From assembly GCA_017656235.1 (NCBI GenBank), contig JACDOF010000013.1, positions 1 to 64,000 on the forward strand: a DNA stretch of 64,000 nucleotides, written 5' to 3'. A program made the translations under genes and the position numbers. Shown here piece after piece: positions 33,963 to 42,747 of the stretch; the stretch's first letter is position 1, and each line of letters begins with the position of its first letter. The stretch is from Brevibacillus sp. (GTDB lineage: Bacteria > Bacillota > Bacilli > Brevibacillales > Brevibacillaceae). The notes under the pieces are model-generated. The model ran no database searches. It was not told the origin of the DNA and was given only the letters and a program-made list of their open reading frames with translations.

Positions 33963-34435
33963 ACCAGCAGTTTCATACTGCTTATACAGCCTTGGTGCAT
34001 GCCTTCGTGAATCAGGCTGAAGTTGAGAATCTCGCCGATGGTTTTCATTTCGACACCCTCCCGGAGCACAAACGGCCGGCGGGCTGTTTCACCCAGGCGG
34101 CTGCGAAATGTTTCTTCAATCCGCGTCGTCTGCGTGTTCAACAGCGCGCGCAGCGTGTCCAGAGAGGGAGGGGCAGCCTGCCAGTCAGCCGGTTTTGTCC
34201 CTCGGCCAAACATGCGAAAGTAATCCTCGGTTAACAAGAGCGCTTCTCCGGTCAGGCGGAACAGCAAAAACTCCTGGATCACCAGAATATGCCCCAGGTG
34301 CCAGCAGATGTTGTTGCGGAACCCCGGGGGGATGTGGGCCGCCTGCGCTTCACTGACGTCGGATGCGGTGTGAAGCGTTCCCTTCCGAATGATGTTCATC
34401 TGTTGAAACAGCATTTCTTCCGTCAATCCAACCAT
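33944..34435 (-). CDS. DinB-like four-helix metalloprotein
   Basis: A 163-residue DinB/YfiT-type bundle. Metal-binding His residues are in NICWHLGHILVIQEF near residue 46 and in LIHEGMHQGCI near 142. Members include thiol transferases (bacillithiol or mycothiol dependent) and many of unknown function. AAAGGAGGA precedes the ATG. It is a single gene. Confidence 0.8.
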   Translation of the reverse strand: MVGLTEEMLFQQMNIIRKGTLHTASDVSEAQAAHIPPGFRNNICWHLGHILVIQEFLLFRLTGEALLLTEDYFRMFGRGTKPADWQAAPPSLDTLRALLNTQTTRIEETFRSRLGETARRPFVLREGVEMKTIGEILNFSLIHEGMHQGCISSMKLLVKEAGV

Positions 34436-34735
34436 TCCTCCTTTTCTTGGTTGAATGAGGGTCTAAGCTGTCTATGGAACCTGCCCTGTCACAACCGTTA
34501 TTGTTGGAATTATCAATCAATTACGGCTCAATCGTACCATATCCTTCAGATGATCTCAATAAAAGGGAATGGTGAAAAGTGCTGCTTTCATGTCCAATTT
34601 TCTCATAAACGGAGGGGGATCATACTGCCCCGTAACGAACAACTCCCGCAGATCCTGTATCACAGGATGCGGGAGTTTTTTCAACTGCACTCCTGGCCCG
34701 GGCCAAAAGCGCGAGCCGGTCGCGGACTGCCTGCG
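34436..34735. other. Intergenic gap between DinB-like and TetR genes
   Basis: A 300-base gap without a supportable gene. It contains the strong hairpin at 34642-34682 and should contain the promoter of the DinB-like gene. Confidence 0.5.
34642..34682 (+). terminator. Strong intrinsic terminator facing the plus strand
   Basis: ACTCCCGC (34642-34649) pairs with GCGGGAGT (34669-34676), and ATCCTGT (34652-34658) pairs with ACAGGAT (34662-34668), giving a long hairpin followed by TTTTTTC. On the minus strand the tail is not T-rich, although the TetR gene ends just to the right and reads toward it. Confidence 0.7.
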
Positions 34736-35407
34736 TCAGCGCTGACTGATCCCGTTCATCAGGATGTCTACGGTCAGGTCGATCTGTTCTTCTTCCGGCA
34801 GGCTGGCGAACTCCTCTTTCCCCACTACGTATTTAAAGGCAACCATGCCCAGCAGCAGTGAGAGTACAATCCGCATCAGCACTTCCGGAGGCAGCGGGCG
34901 CAGTTCGCCGGCTTCGATTCTTTGTTCCACGAATCGTTGGATGATCTGTTTCCCTTCTTTGGCGACGGTCTGAAGCAGCGTCTCGCGCAGTTCTTCGTGA
35001 AAGAATGCCTCCTGGATCAGGATCCGAAAGTGTTTCTCGTTGGCCTCAAGGAGGGAAAGCCGGTTTCGGTACAGTTCGGTGACGATGTCGGCAAACGATT
35101 TTTCCGCCCGGGCCTCGGTAATGGTGCGGATATCTTTCAGGATGTACGGCGCGGCAATCTTGACGATGACCGGGGCAACGGCAGCGATCAGGATGTCCTT
35201 CTTCGTCTTGTAGTGACGAAAGATCGTACCTTCGGCGACCCCCGCTTCCCTGGCGATTTCACTGGTTGAGCTGGCATGAAAGCCTTTGGAGGCAAACAGC
35301 TTGATGGCCGCCTCCAGGATGCTGCGCTGCTTTTCGGTCATCTGATCTTCCTGTTTGATCTCCTCGATAAATGCTTGCAGGCGATCTTCAAAACGTTGTT
35401 CGTCCAT
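34736..35407 (-). CDS. TetR-family regulator of the efflux operon
   Basis: A 223-residue repressor. The helix-turn-helix lies at about residues 26-70 (RSILEAAIKLFASKGFHASSTSEIAREAGVAEGTIFRHYKTKKDIL), with a long ligand-binding C-terminal half. It is the last gene of a four-gene operon with membrane-fusion protein, ATPase and permease, so it is probably autoregulated through the palindrome at 38565-38582. A second start at 35341 (MTEKQRS) has AGGAAG close by and would remove 22 residues. Confidence 0.88.
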   Translation of the reverse strand: MDEQRFEDRLQAFIEEIKQEDQMTEKQRSILEAAIKLFASKGFHASSTSEIAREAGVAEGTIFRHYKTKKDILIAAVAPVIVKIAAPYILKDIRTITEARAEKSFADIVTELYRNRLSLLEANEKHFRILIQEAFFHEELRETLLQTVAKEGKQIIQRFVEQRIEAGELRPLPPEVLMRIVLSLLLGMVAFKYVVGKEEFASLPEEEQIDLTVDILMNGISQR

Positions 35408-35443
35408 GGGGCATCCGTGTTCCTCTCTTTCCTTGGATAAACC

Positions 35444-36583
35444 CTACTCGATCTGTTTGCGGAAGCGCAGGATGGCCAGCGTGATGACCAGCAGACAGAA
35501 AATCATCATGCCAAGTGTATCTTTCCACAAAGCGGTGAGATCCACACCCTTGAGAAAAATTCCGCGCAAGATCTCCAAAAAGTAGGTGAGGGGGACAAGT
35601 CCTCCCAACCATTTTATCAAAAACGGCATCGTTTCGCGCGGAAACATGAACCCCGACAACAGCACACTTGGCAGGATGAAGGCAAAGGCGACCTGCATGG
35701 CCTGCAGCTGCGTGCTGGCGACGGTTGAGATAAAGATGCCCAGGGTGAGCGTGGTGATCAGGAACAGGACGGACAGCACGACCAAGAGCGGCAGGCTCCC
35801 TTTGACCGGGACGCCGAACCAATACGTTCCGAGCAAAAGGACGATGCAAAACGAGAGCGAGCCGATAAAGACGTACGGCGTGATCTTCCCGACCAGCAGT
35901 TCCAACGGGCGAACCGGCGTGACGATCAGCTGTTCCATCGTGCCTCGTTCCTTTTCACGGACCAGCGAAAAGGCGGTCAGGATCATCGTCACGTTCTGCA
36001 TGATAATCCCGATCAGCCCCGGAACGTTGAAAACGATGCTTTTCATGTCGGGGTTGAACAGGACGCGAGTCTCGAGGGCAAGCGGCATTTCCAGTTCGCC
36101 CAACCCTTGTTTCTTCAGTTTCTGTTCCTGAATGCTGATCGCCTTGTTCTGAATGATCAGCTGGGCATTGGACGAAGCCGTTCGGGCGATGTTGGGGTCA
36201 GAACCGTCAATCAGCAGTTGGACCGAGACCGGCTGATCGCTGTCCCGCTTGTTGGCGTAGTCGGGCGGGATCACGATGCCGACGCGGGCACTGCCTTCAT
36301 CGATCAACCGCTCCAGCTCGTCGTAGCCGGAGACGTAGGTGGTGACCTCAAACACCTCCGTATTCACAAAGTTCCGTACCAGTTCACGGCTGGCGGCTGA
36401 TTGGCTTTGATCCCAGACCGCGGTGGCGATGTGATCCACGTCCGTATTGACGGCGTATCCAAACAAAAACAGCATCATGAACGGCATTACCAGTGCGATT
36501 GCCAGGCTGGGTTTGTCCCGCCTGATTTGAATGATCTCTTTTTTGACGACGGCCAGGTAGCGGGACAGTTGAAATCGTTTCAT
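35444..36583 (-). CDS. ABC-2 type efflux permease (YbhR/YbhS-like)
   Basis: A 379-residue membrane protein. One helix near the N-terminus (PSLAIALVMPFMMLFLFGYAV) is followed by an external domain of about 140 residues. Five more helices end in FILPSVLLSGFMFPRETMPFLIKWLGG, the ABC-2 signature. It overlaps the ATPase gene by four bases. It works with the ATPase and fusion protein to pump out drugs or other hydrophobic compounds. Confidence 0.9.
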   Translation of the reverse strand: MKRFQLSRYLAVVKKEIIQIRRDKPSLAIALVMPFMMLFLFGYAVNTDVDHIATAVWDQSQSAASRELVRNFVNTEVFEVTTYVSGYDELERLIDEGSARVGIVIPPDYANKRDSDQPVSVQLLIDGSDPNIARTASSNAQLIIQNKAISIQEQKLKKQGLGELEMPLALETRVLFNPDMKSIVFNVPGLIGIIMQNVTMILTAFSLVREKERGTMEQLIVTPVRPLELLVGKITPYVFIGSLSFCIVLLLGTYWFGVPVKGSLPLLVVLSVLFLITTLTLGIFISTVASTQLQAMQVAFAFILPSVLLSGFMFPRETMPFLIKWLGGLVPLTYFLEILRGIFLKGVDLTALWKDTLGMMIFCLLVITLAILRFRKQIE

Positions 36584-37353
36584 TGGATCCGCCCCTTTTC
36601 ACCAGGAGACACCCGGTTATCCCCGGATTCCGCCTGACGGACCAGGGCGATAAACACATCTTCCAGATTGGCGGCGTCCATTTGTGCGATCAGCTCGCGC
36701 GGGGATCCTTTGGCCAGCAGATTGCCGAAAAAGATAAAGCCGATTTCGTCACAGGTTTCTGCTTCATCCATGTAGTGGGTGCTTACCAACACGGTCATTC
36801 CTTCCTTGGCCAGGCGGTGGATCACCTCCCAAAATACGCGGCGCGAGACAGGATCGACACCGGCTGTCGGCTCATCCAGAATCAGCAGTTCGGGCTGGTG
36901 CAGGAGGGCGCAGGAGAGGGCCAGCCGCTGTTTCCAGCCTCCGGAGAGCGAACCGGCCAGCTGTTTCTCCCGCCCCTCAAGACCGGCCATCGCAATCAGC
37001 TCTGCTTTGCGCTCTTCTAGCCGCGCTCCGCTGATGCCGTAAATCCCCGCATAGAATTGCAGGTTTTCTTCCACCGTCAGATCTTCGTACAGGCTGAACT
37101 TTTGGGACATGTAGCCAATTCGCTGCTTGATTTCTTCGCTCTCCGTGGTCACGTCAAAGCCGAGTACGGTGCCGGAACCGGAAGTGGGCAGCAGCAGTCC
37201 GCACAGCATCCGGATGGTGGTGGACTTGCCGGAGCCGTTGGGACCGAGAAAGCCGAAGATCGTCCCTCTCCGGATGGACAGGGTCAGGTTGTTGACGGCT
37301 ACGCGCTGTTGAAAGGTCTTGGTTAGATTTTGGCACTGGATGGCGTAGGTCAT
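36580..37353 (-). CDS. ABC transporter ATPase (YbhF-like)
   Basis: A 257-residue nucleotide-binding subunit. Walker A is GPNGSGKST (near 37), the Q-loop region is YMSQKFSLYEDLTVEEN, the signature is LSGGWKQRLAL, Walker B is LILDEPTAGVDP and the switch His is in VSTHYMDEAE. It powers the permease at 35444. The start overlaps the end of the fusion-protein gene by four bases. Confidence 0.94.
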   Translation of the reverse strand: MTYAIQCQNLTKTFQQRVAVNNLTLSIRRGTIFGFLGPNGSGKSTTIRMLCGLLLPTSGSGTVLGFDVTTESEEIKQRIGYMSQKFSLYEDLTVEENLQFYAGIYGISGARLEERKAELIAMAGLEGREKQLAGSLSGGWKQRLALSCALLHQPELLILDEPTAGVDPVSRRVFWEVIHRLAKEGMTVLVSTHYMDEAETCDEIGFIFFGNLLAKGSPRELIAQMDAANLEDVFIALVRQAESGDNRVSPGEKGRIQ

Positions 37354-38540
37354 GAGGTCACCTCCTGCTCTGTCAGGTAGACGTCTGCGGGCATCCCGGG
37401 ACGCAGTTTGTCAAAGCCGTCTCGCAGTTGAATGGTTACGGCGAAGACCAGCTTTGTCCGTTCTTCCCTGGTCTGTACGTTTTTCGGCGTAAATTCTGCC
37501 TTGTCGGAGATGGCGGTGATCGTACCGGTAAAGCGCTGGTCGGGATAGGCGTCCACGCGGACTGTGACCGTTTGGCCTTCCTTGACCAGATCCAGGTCCG
37601 CCTGAGGAATGTACACCTGCAGCTTGAGGCTGTCTTTTTGCATCATGGTAAACAAGGTGGCGCCAGCTTTCACCACTTCTCCCGCGGCGACGTTGCGGCG
37701 CAGCAGCGTCCCATCCACGGGGGCGGTCAAGGTCGTCTTTTCAAGCTGCAGTTTGGCAGCTTCCAGTTTGGCGCGTGCTTGCTTCTCGGCGGCCAGCAGC
37801 GCTTTGATCGTATAGCTGGTACTGCCTTCGCGCAGCAGATCAAGCTGGGCGGAGGCCTGGTCAGCCTGCGCTTGGGCCGCGTTCAGTTGGGCTTGCGCCG
37901 CTTCCGCTTCGCTTTCAGCCGCTGCCGCTTGGGTCCGATAGGCTGAGACCTGCGCGGTAAGCTGGTCCACCTGGGTCTGTGCCTGGTTGACTGCCTCCTG
38001 TTGGGTCTCATAGTCGCGTTTGGAGGCGGCCCCTTGCTCGTAGAGGCGGGTCGCCTCGGCGAGACGGGACTGATGATAGGCGAGTGTCCGTTTGGCGCCA
38101 TCCAATTGGGCCTGTATCTGCTGAAGCTGTTCGTGCGCCCGGGTGACATTGGATTTGGCCTGCTGCAGGCGAGCTTCCGCCTGCCGGACATTGGCTTCCG
38201 CTTGCTGTACGGATGCGGCTGCTTGAGCCAACGTCTGATCGCGGGTGCCTGCTTTGGCTTCTTCCAGCCTGGCTGTGGCCTGGGCCAGGACGGCTTCCGC
38301 TTCTTCTACCTGCAGAGCGTAAACCCTGTCATCGATCTGCGCGATCGTCTGCTGTTTCTTCAGCACGGCTCCTTCGTCAGCCGCGATGGATTGAATCATG
38401 CCGCCAACCTCGGCGACGATCGGCAGTTCTTCCGCTTCGATCGTACCGGAGAGGATGACTTCGTTCTCATCGTTCAACGAGCAGGCTGTCAATAACAGGA
38501 GTGAGAAGAAAAGGATGAAGGGCAAAAATCGGGTGTTCAC
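37350..38540 (-). CDS. HlyD-family membrane-fusion lipoprotein of the efflux system
   Basis: A 396-residue protein. The signal peptide ends in the lipobox LLTAC, so it is lipid-anchored. A lipoyl-like half (VAEVGGMIQSIAADEGAVLKKQQ) is followed by a long coiled-coil hairpin rich in Ala, Gln and Glu (about residues 75-245), the second lipoyl half (APVDGTLLRRNVAAGEVVKAG) and a beta-barrel. It links the permease to the outside. The GTG start has AAGGAGG eight bases upstream. First gene of the operon. Confidence 0.9.
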   Translation of the reverse strand: MNTRFLPFILFFSLLLLTACSLNDENEVILSGTIEAEELPIVAEVGGMIQSIAADEGAVLKKQQTIAQIDDRVYALQVEEAEAVLAQATARLEEAKAGTRDQTLAQAAASVQQAEANVRQAEARLQQAKSNVTRAHEQLQQIQAQLDGAKRTLAYHQSRLAEATRLYEQGAASKRDYETQQEAVNQAQTQVDQLTAQVSAYRTQAAAAESEAEAAQAQLNAAQAQADQASAQLDLLREGSTSYTIKALLAAEKQARAKLEAAKLQLEKTTLTAPVDGTLLRRNVAAGEVVKAGATLFTMMQKDSLKLQVYIPQADLDLVKEGQTVTVRVDAYPDQRFTGTITAISDKAEFTPKNVQTREERTKLVFAVTIQLRDGFDKLRPGMPADVYLTEQEVTS

Positions 38541-38564
38541 AGGATATGCCTCCTTGCTTTTTGA

Positions 38565-38599
38565 AGTGAGTAATCACTCGCTAATACACCTTCATTATA
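38565..38599 (-). promoter_or_regulatory. Promoter and TetR-type operator of the efflux operon
   Basis: AGTGAGT (38565-38571) and ACTCGCT (38576-38582) form an inverted repeat with one mismatch and a 4-base centre, a common shape for TetR operators. On the minus strand TATAAT (38594-38599) lies just upstream, so the repeat covers the transcription start. Binding by the TetR protein at 34736 would block the operon. Confidence 0.6.
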
Positions 38600-38831
38600 C
38601 CTTCATCTGGTTTGTTTGCCTATCCCGTCTTTTTTGCTGACGGCCTCCACCTGCTGCCGCCCGGGACTTCTTCGTTCATCACATGCAGGGCGCGGGGGGC
38701 GCAAGGTATTTGGCGCTTTCTCCCGCTGACGGAGGGACTTGCGGTAAGCAGCCTGCCCTTTTTATGTGCCGGAGAATCGATTAAGATAGGTAGAAGAGAG
38801 ATACCATTGAACCGGGAGAAAGGAGAGAGCC

Positions 38832-39608
38832 ATGCCGTACAGCATCGTTTTTTTCGACATTGACGGTACGCTGCTGAACAAGGAGAATGTCATCCCCGAC
38901 GACACCAGGGAAGCCGTACTGCGCCTGAAGGAGAAAGGAACAAAAGTAGCGATTGCGACCGGCCGCTCCCCGTATCATTTGCGGCCGATTGCCGATGAGT
39001 TGGGAATTGATACGTTTGTCAGTTTTAACGGGTCTTACGTCGTCCACGCGGGCCAGGTCGTCTACGAGCAGCCGCTGAAGCAAGAAGCAATATCAGCCCT
39101 TGAGGAAAAAGCGGCAGCCAATAACCACCCGCTCGTCTACCTCAGTGCAGAAAATTGTTATGCCAATACGATCAATCATCCGCAGGTGATCGAATCGTTT
39201 CATTACCTGTCCCTGCAACCACCTGCATACCGCAAGCATTACTGGCGTGAAAAAAAGATTTACCAGGCGTTTCTGTATTGTCAACCGCATGAGGAAGGGC
39301 AGTATCTGGAGGCATTTGCCGATCTGGCCTATGTTCGCTGGCACCCCTATGCGATGGACATTTTGCCGGGCGGAGGGTCAAAGGCGCGGGGGATTGCCGC
39401 TTTGCTCAAGTACCTTGGGATCTCTCCCGAGGATGCGGTGGCCTTTGGCGACGGGTTAAACGACAAGGAGATGCTCTCCTTCGTCGGCATGGGCATCGCG
39501 ATGGGAAATGCGCATGAAGAATTGAAGCCGTATGCCAAGTGGACCACACGCCATGTGAGCGACGGCGGAATCCGATACGGACTGCAGCAGATCGGGCTGA
39601 TTGAATGA
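38832..39608 (+). CDS. Cof-type HAD-superfamily phosphatase
   Basis: A 258-residue hydrolase of HAD class IIB. Motif I is FFDIDGTLLNKE (nucleophile Asp), motif II IATGRSP, motif III the Lys in GGGSKARGI and motif IV FGDGLNDKEML. Members dephosphorylate sugar phosphates or flavin precursors. GAAAGGAGAGAG precedes the ATG. It is a single gene; its substrate cannot be told from sequence. Confidence 0.9.
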   Translation: MPYSIVFFDIDGTLLNKENVIPDDTREAVLRLKEKGTKVAIATGRSPYHLRPIADELGIDTFVSFNGSYVVHAGQVVYEQPLKQEAISALEEKAAANNHPLVYLSAENCYANTINHPQVIESFHYLSLQPPAYRKHYWREKKIYQAFLYCQPHEEGQYLEAFADLAYVRWHPYAMDILPGGGSKARGIAALLKYLGISPEDAVAFGDGLNDKEMLSFVGMGIAMGNAHEELKPYAKWTTRHVSDGGIRYGLQQIGLIE

Positions 39609-39744
39609 CACTGCATGGTCCTGCTCGCGCTGCTGCCAGGCCAAAAAAAGATGCACACTGCCCGCTGTGAAACGATCCGCGGGGAGAGGGCAAACCCCTC
39701 AGCATCTCAGGGCAGCGCCGAGCTATCCTCGCTTTTCCCCGCGT

Positions 39745-39885
39745 TCACGTGAAGTGTTCGTACAAGGTTCGCTTGCTGCTCCCAAGCTGTGCTGCCAGAT
39801 CAGCCATGGTAAACTTGATCCCGTTTCGCTGAATCAACTCGATCGCCGCTTGAAGAATTCTCGATGCATACCTTTCGCCTCACTT
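39745..39885 (-). pseudogene. Remnant of a TetR-family regulator gene
   Basis: Read on the minus strand, 39745-39860 encodes ILQAAIELIQRNGIKFTMAD and then LAAQLGSSKRTLYEHFT before a stop, which is a TetR helix-turn-helix. The likely start (ATG near 39874 after GAAAGG) is in another frame, so a frameshift separates it from this part, and the ligand-binding domain is missing. No longer functional. A promoter and palindrome at 39914-39935 still stand upstream. Confidence 0.6.
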
Positions 39886-39913
39886 TTCTGAAACCAACAA
39901 AACGATTTTGGTT

Positions 39914-39935
39914 TTTTCGGTACCGGAAAAGTATA
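39914..39935 (-). promoter_or_regulatory. Promoter -10 and palindrome of the decayed TetR gene
   Basis: TTTTCGGTACCGGAAAA (39914-39930) is a nearly perfect palindrome. TATACT on the minus strand (39930-39935) directly precedes it as a -10. This is the usual layout of an autoregulated repressor gene. The remainder of 39609-40072 shows nothing else recognisable. Confidence 0.45.
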
Positions 39936-40072
39936 GCATGATGAAAACTGGACATGGCAACGGCCAATCATCGAACAGCAGGAATCCGTCATGTCGTCAT
40001 GCAGGAGGATAGCACGGGGAGTCGGCGGGTACGATATGGGAGAAAATCTCAGCAGAATCGGGTGAGGGTGCA

Positions 40073-40550
40073 GTGTTTCTATACGTAGGGAAGGTCATCC
40101 TGTTATTTCTGGTGTCTGTCGTTGTCATCAGGATTATGGGCAAAGCGGCGCTCGCCCAACTGACCGCCCACGATCTGACGGCGATCGTTTTTTTGGGTGC
40201 GTTCCGGCGGGTACCCCGACATCCGGGACGTGGAGTACGCGATCCTGGAGCCGACGGGAGAAATCAGCATCCTGCCCAAACCGGACGTAATCGCCGTCAC
40301 TCCGCGCCATCTCAACCTGCAGGTGGAGTATGAGGGGTTGCCGATTGCGGTCGTGATCGAAGGGAAGATTCAGCAGCACAATCTCAAACTGATCAACAAG
40401 GATGAGCGTTGGCTGCGTGAACAGCTGCAATCGCTGGGCGTGACCGATCTGAGCCGGGTCTTTTACGCTTCGGTGCGCGATACGGATCACTCATTGACGG
40501 TTGACACGGGAGAAGGGGACGTGTCGGATTTTCGCCCTGCCGGAGACTAG
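40073..40550 (+). pseudogene. DUF421 (YetF-like) membrane protein gene with internal deletion and frameshift
   Basis: The first frame gives VGKVILLFLVSVVVIRIMGK and AALAQLTAHDLTAIVFLG, the N-terminal helices of DUF421 proteins. At about 40200 the coding frame changes, and the sequence resumes with GGYPDIRDVEYAILEPTGEI, normally found far downstream in the soluble domain. It then runs to GEGDVSDFRPAGD. About 90 residues (the remaining helices and the start of the soluble domain) are missing. The start is GTG at 40073. The protein cannot be made in normal form. Confidence 0.75.
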
Positions 40551-40596
40551 GAGGCGCATCAGAAAGAGGGCTGTCCGCGATTACAGTTGGGTGATA

Positions 40597-41346
40597 CTAT
40601 TGCGCGGTCAGGATCAGCGGGCCGTCACGCGTGATGGCGATGGTGTGTTCGTATTGGGCGGCCAGGCTGCCGTCGGCCGTGCGCGCCGTCCAGCCGTCAT
40701 CGTCGATGCGGACGTCGTACGAACCGGCAGTCAGCATCGGTTCGACCGTGATAACCATGCCTTCTTTCAGGCGAACCCCTCTGCCGGGCGGGCCGAAATG
40801 AGGTACGTACGGGTCTTCGTGAATCTTCTGTCCGATGCCGTGGCCGGTGAATTGGCGAACCACACCGCAGCCGCGGCTTTCGGCGTACGTTTGAACTGCA
40901 TGGGAGATATCGCCAATCCGCTTGCCGGGGAGCGCTTGCTCAATGCCTGCGTACAATGCTGCTTTGGTCACGTTCAGCAGCTGTCTGGCCTTTCGGGAAA
41001 TGGCGCCAACGGGGTAGGACCAGGCGGAATCGGCCAACCAGCCGCCGAAGTTGACCACCATGTCAATGGTGACGATATCCCCTTCCTGCAGTGGTTCCTT
41101 GCTGGGGAACCCATGGCAGATGACGTCATTTACCGAAGCGCAGGTGGCGTAGGGGTAGCCCTGATAGCCTTTTTGTTCGGGCACAGCACCGTGCCTGGCC
41201 AGGAACCGCTCGACAAACTGGTCGATCTCCCAGGTTGTCACACCGGGGCGAATTCGCTTGGCGATCGCTCGATGACAGGCGGCCAGAATCCTGCCCGCCT
41301 GCGCCATCTGCTCGATTTGTGCTCTCGTCTTCAGGGTAATCAACAC
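40597..41346 (-). CDS. map: Methionine aminopeptidase, type I
   Basis: A 249-residue metalloprotease that removes the initiator Met. Metal ligands are the two Asp of VTIDMVVNFGGWLADSAW, the His of TGHGIGQKIHEDP, the Glu of ITVEPML and the Glu of AAQYEHTIAI. His of VICHGFPS is also present. It is a stand-alone copy, not in the ribosomal protein cluster, so it may be a second (MapB-like) enzyme. GGGAGGTAGC precedes the GTG start. Confidence 0.95.
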   Translation of the reverse strand: MLITLKTRAQIEQMAQAGRILAACHRAIAKRIRPGVTTWEIDQFVERFLARHGAVPEQKGYQGYPYATCASVNDVICHGFPSKEPLQEGDIVTIDMVVNFGGWLADSAWSYPVGAISRKARQLLNVTKAALYAGIEQALPGKRIGDISHAVQTYAESRGCGVVRQFTGHGIGQKIHEDPYVPHFGPPGRGVRLKEGMVITVEPMLTAGSYDVRIDDDGWTARTADGSLAAQYEHTIAITRDGPLILTAQ

Positions 41347-41379
41347 GCTACCTCCCGATTGAAAATGGATTCCATCCTT

Positions 41380-42621
41380 CTAACCCGCAGCGGTGGTGGC
41401 TGCCTCGTCCTGTTTCATTCTCGTGTTCGTCCTTCCGCCTACTTGCCACAACAATCTGCACTGCGCCGCGCCGCAGACCAGGAGCAGTACCGCCACGGCG
41501 GAGAACATGGCTTCTCCTCCATAACCGGAGAAGATGAGCCCGCCCAAAAAGGGACCGACTGCTTTGGCAACCTGCCAGTTAAGACCGAAGATGGCAAAGT
41601 AACGACCGCGCATCTCTGGCGGGGCCAGGACGGAGACGGCTTTCTGCATATGGGGGCCGCTCAGCATTTCCCCTATCGTAAACAGGATTTCGACCAGCAC
41701 CAGCAGCGCGAACACCTTGCCGAAGCCATAGCCGAAAGCGACCGCGGCAAACAGCAGGTATGCAAGCAGAATTACCTTGTGCATCGCCAGATGTTCCGTT
41801 TTTTTGGTCAACCAGATTTGCAGCAGAATCACCATTGTTCCGTTGATGGTCATCAGCCAGACGAACACAGTCTCATAGTTTGCAAAGTTGGCTTTTAGGT
41901 GAAGCGGAAGCGTCGATTCCACCTGGGAATACAAGAGGCCGACGGGAGTGGCGAACAGCGTCATCCACAGCAGCGTTTTATGCTGGCTCAGCTTCATTTT
42001 TCTGCTGCTAACGGGACGAATGCTCGGAAGACGCAGATGGGAGGGCAGCGTCTCCGGGATTTTCCACAAGACAGCCAGCAGGTAGAGGAAAGAGGCTGCC
42101 GCTGCACAGCCAAAGACAAGCGACGGATTATGCCGGAACAGGGCCAGTCCAAGCAGTGGGCCGCAGGCGGCGCCTACGTTGAGGGCGGTATGCAGGAGGG
42201 CAAAAACTTCTGCCCGCTGTGATTCCGGCACCACGTCCGTCACCTGGGCGTTGGCCGCCGGGAAAAAGAGCGCCATCCCCAGCCCGTTCAACAGCGTAAG
42301 AGCGGCAAACTCCCACACCGACTCGGCAAAGACGAATCCGGTCATTGAAAGGGACTGGATGATCAAGGCAGCCGTCATCAGCGGTTTTCTGCCAAAGCGG
42401 TCGGCCAACCCGCCGCCCCATAATGTAAGGATGATGCCGGTTACCGGCTGCATCCCGACCACCAACATCGGCAGCAGGACTGAACCCTCCAGTTTGTCGT
42501 ACAGGTACAGCACCAGAAACGGACGCAGCATAAAACCGGTCAGTGTGGTAAGCACGGTGCCGAACACCCTGACCCAGATCGCGGTATCGTACCGCTTGAC
42601 AATCGCCTGCCATCTGTTCAT
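41380..42621 (-). CDS. Major facilitator superfamily transporter
   Basis: A 413-residue protein with about twelve helices. The MFS signature between helices 2 and 3 is GGGLADRFGRKPLM. Helix 5 has NVGAACGPLLGLALF, suggesting a drug-efflux type antiporter. The ATG at 42621 has AGAGGATC upstream. The map gene follows 33 bases after its stop and may be co-transcribed. Substrate unknown. Confidence 0.88.
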   Translation of the reverse strand: MNRWQAIVKRYDTAIWVRVFGTVLTTLTGFMLRPFLVLYLYDKLEGSVLLPMLVVGMQPVTGIILTLWGGGLADRFGRKPLMTAALIIQSLSMTGFVFAESVWEFAALTLLNGLGMALFFPAANAQVTDVVPESQRAEVFALLHTALNVGAACGPLLGLALFRHNPSLVFGCAAAASFLYLLAVLWKIPETLPSHLRLPSIRPVSSRKMKLSQHKTLLWMTLFATPVGLLYSQVESTLPLHLKANFANYETVFVWLMTINGTMVILLQIWLTKKTEHLAMHKVILLAYLLFAAVAFGYGFGKVFALLVLVEILFTIGEMLSGPHMQKAVSVLAPPEMRGRYFAIFGLNWQVAKAVGPFLGGLIFSGYGGEAMFSAVAVLLLVCGAAQCRLLWQVGGRTNTRMKQDEAATTAAG

Positions 42622-42747
42622 CTTGATCCTCTTTTCTCGATAAAATCGCTTTGATCATAGATTAATGGGATGTCAGGCGTTCTGCAACAACTATCTGGAA
42701 AAATTTTTTAACAGGTCAAGCGGATCGGGGAAAGAGAGAGGCGGGGT

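Noticed and set aside
40501-41898. A 465-codon open frame on the plus strand
   Set aside because: It runs antisense to map and the MFS gene, both with clear family motifs.
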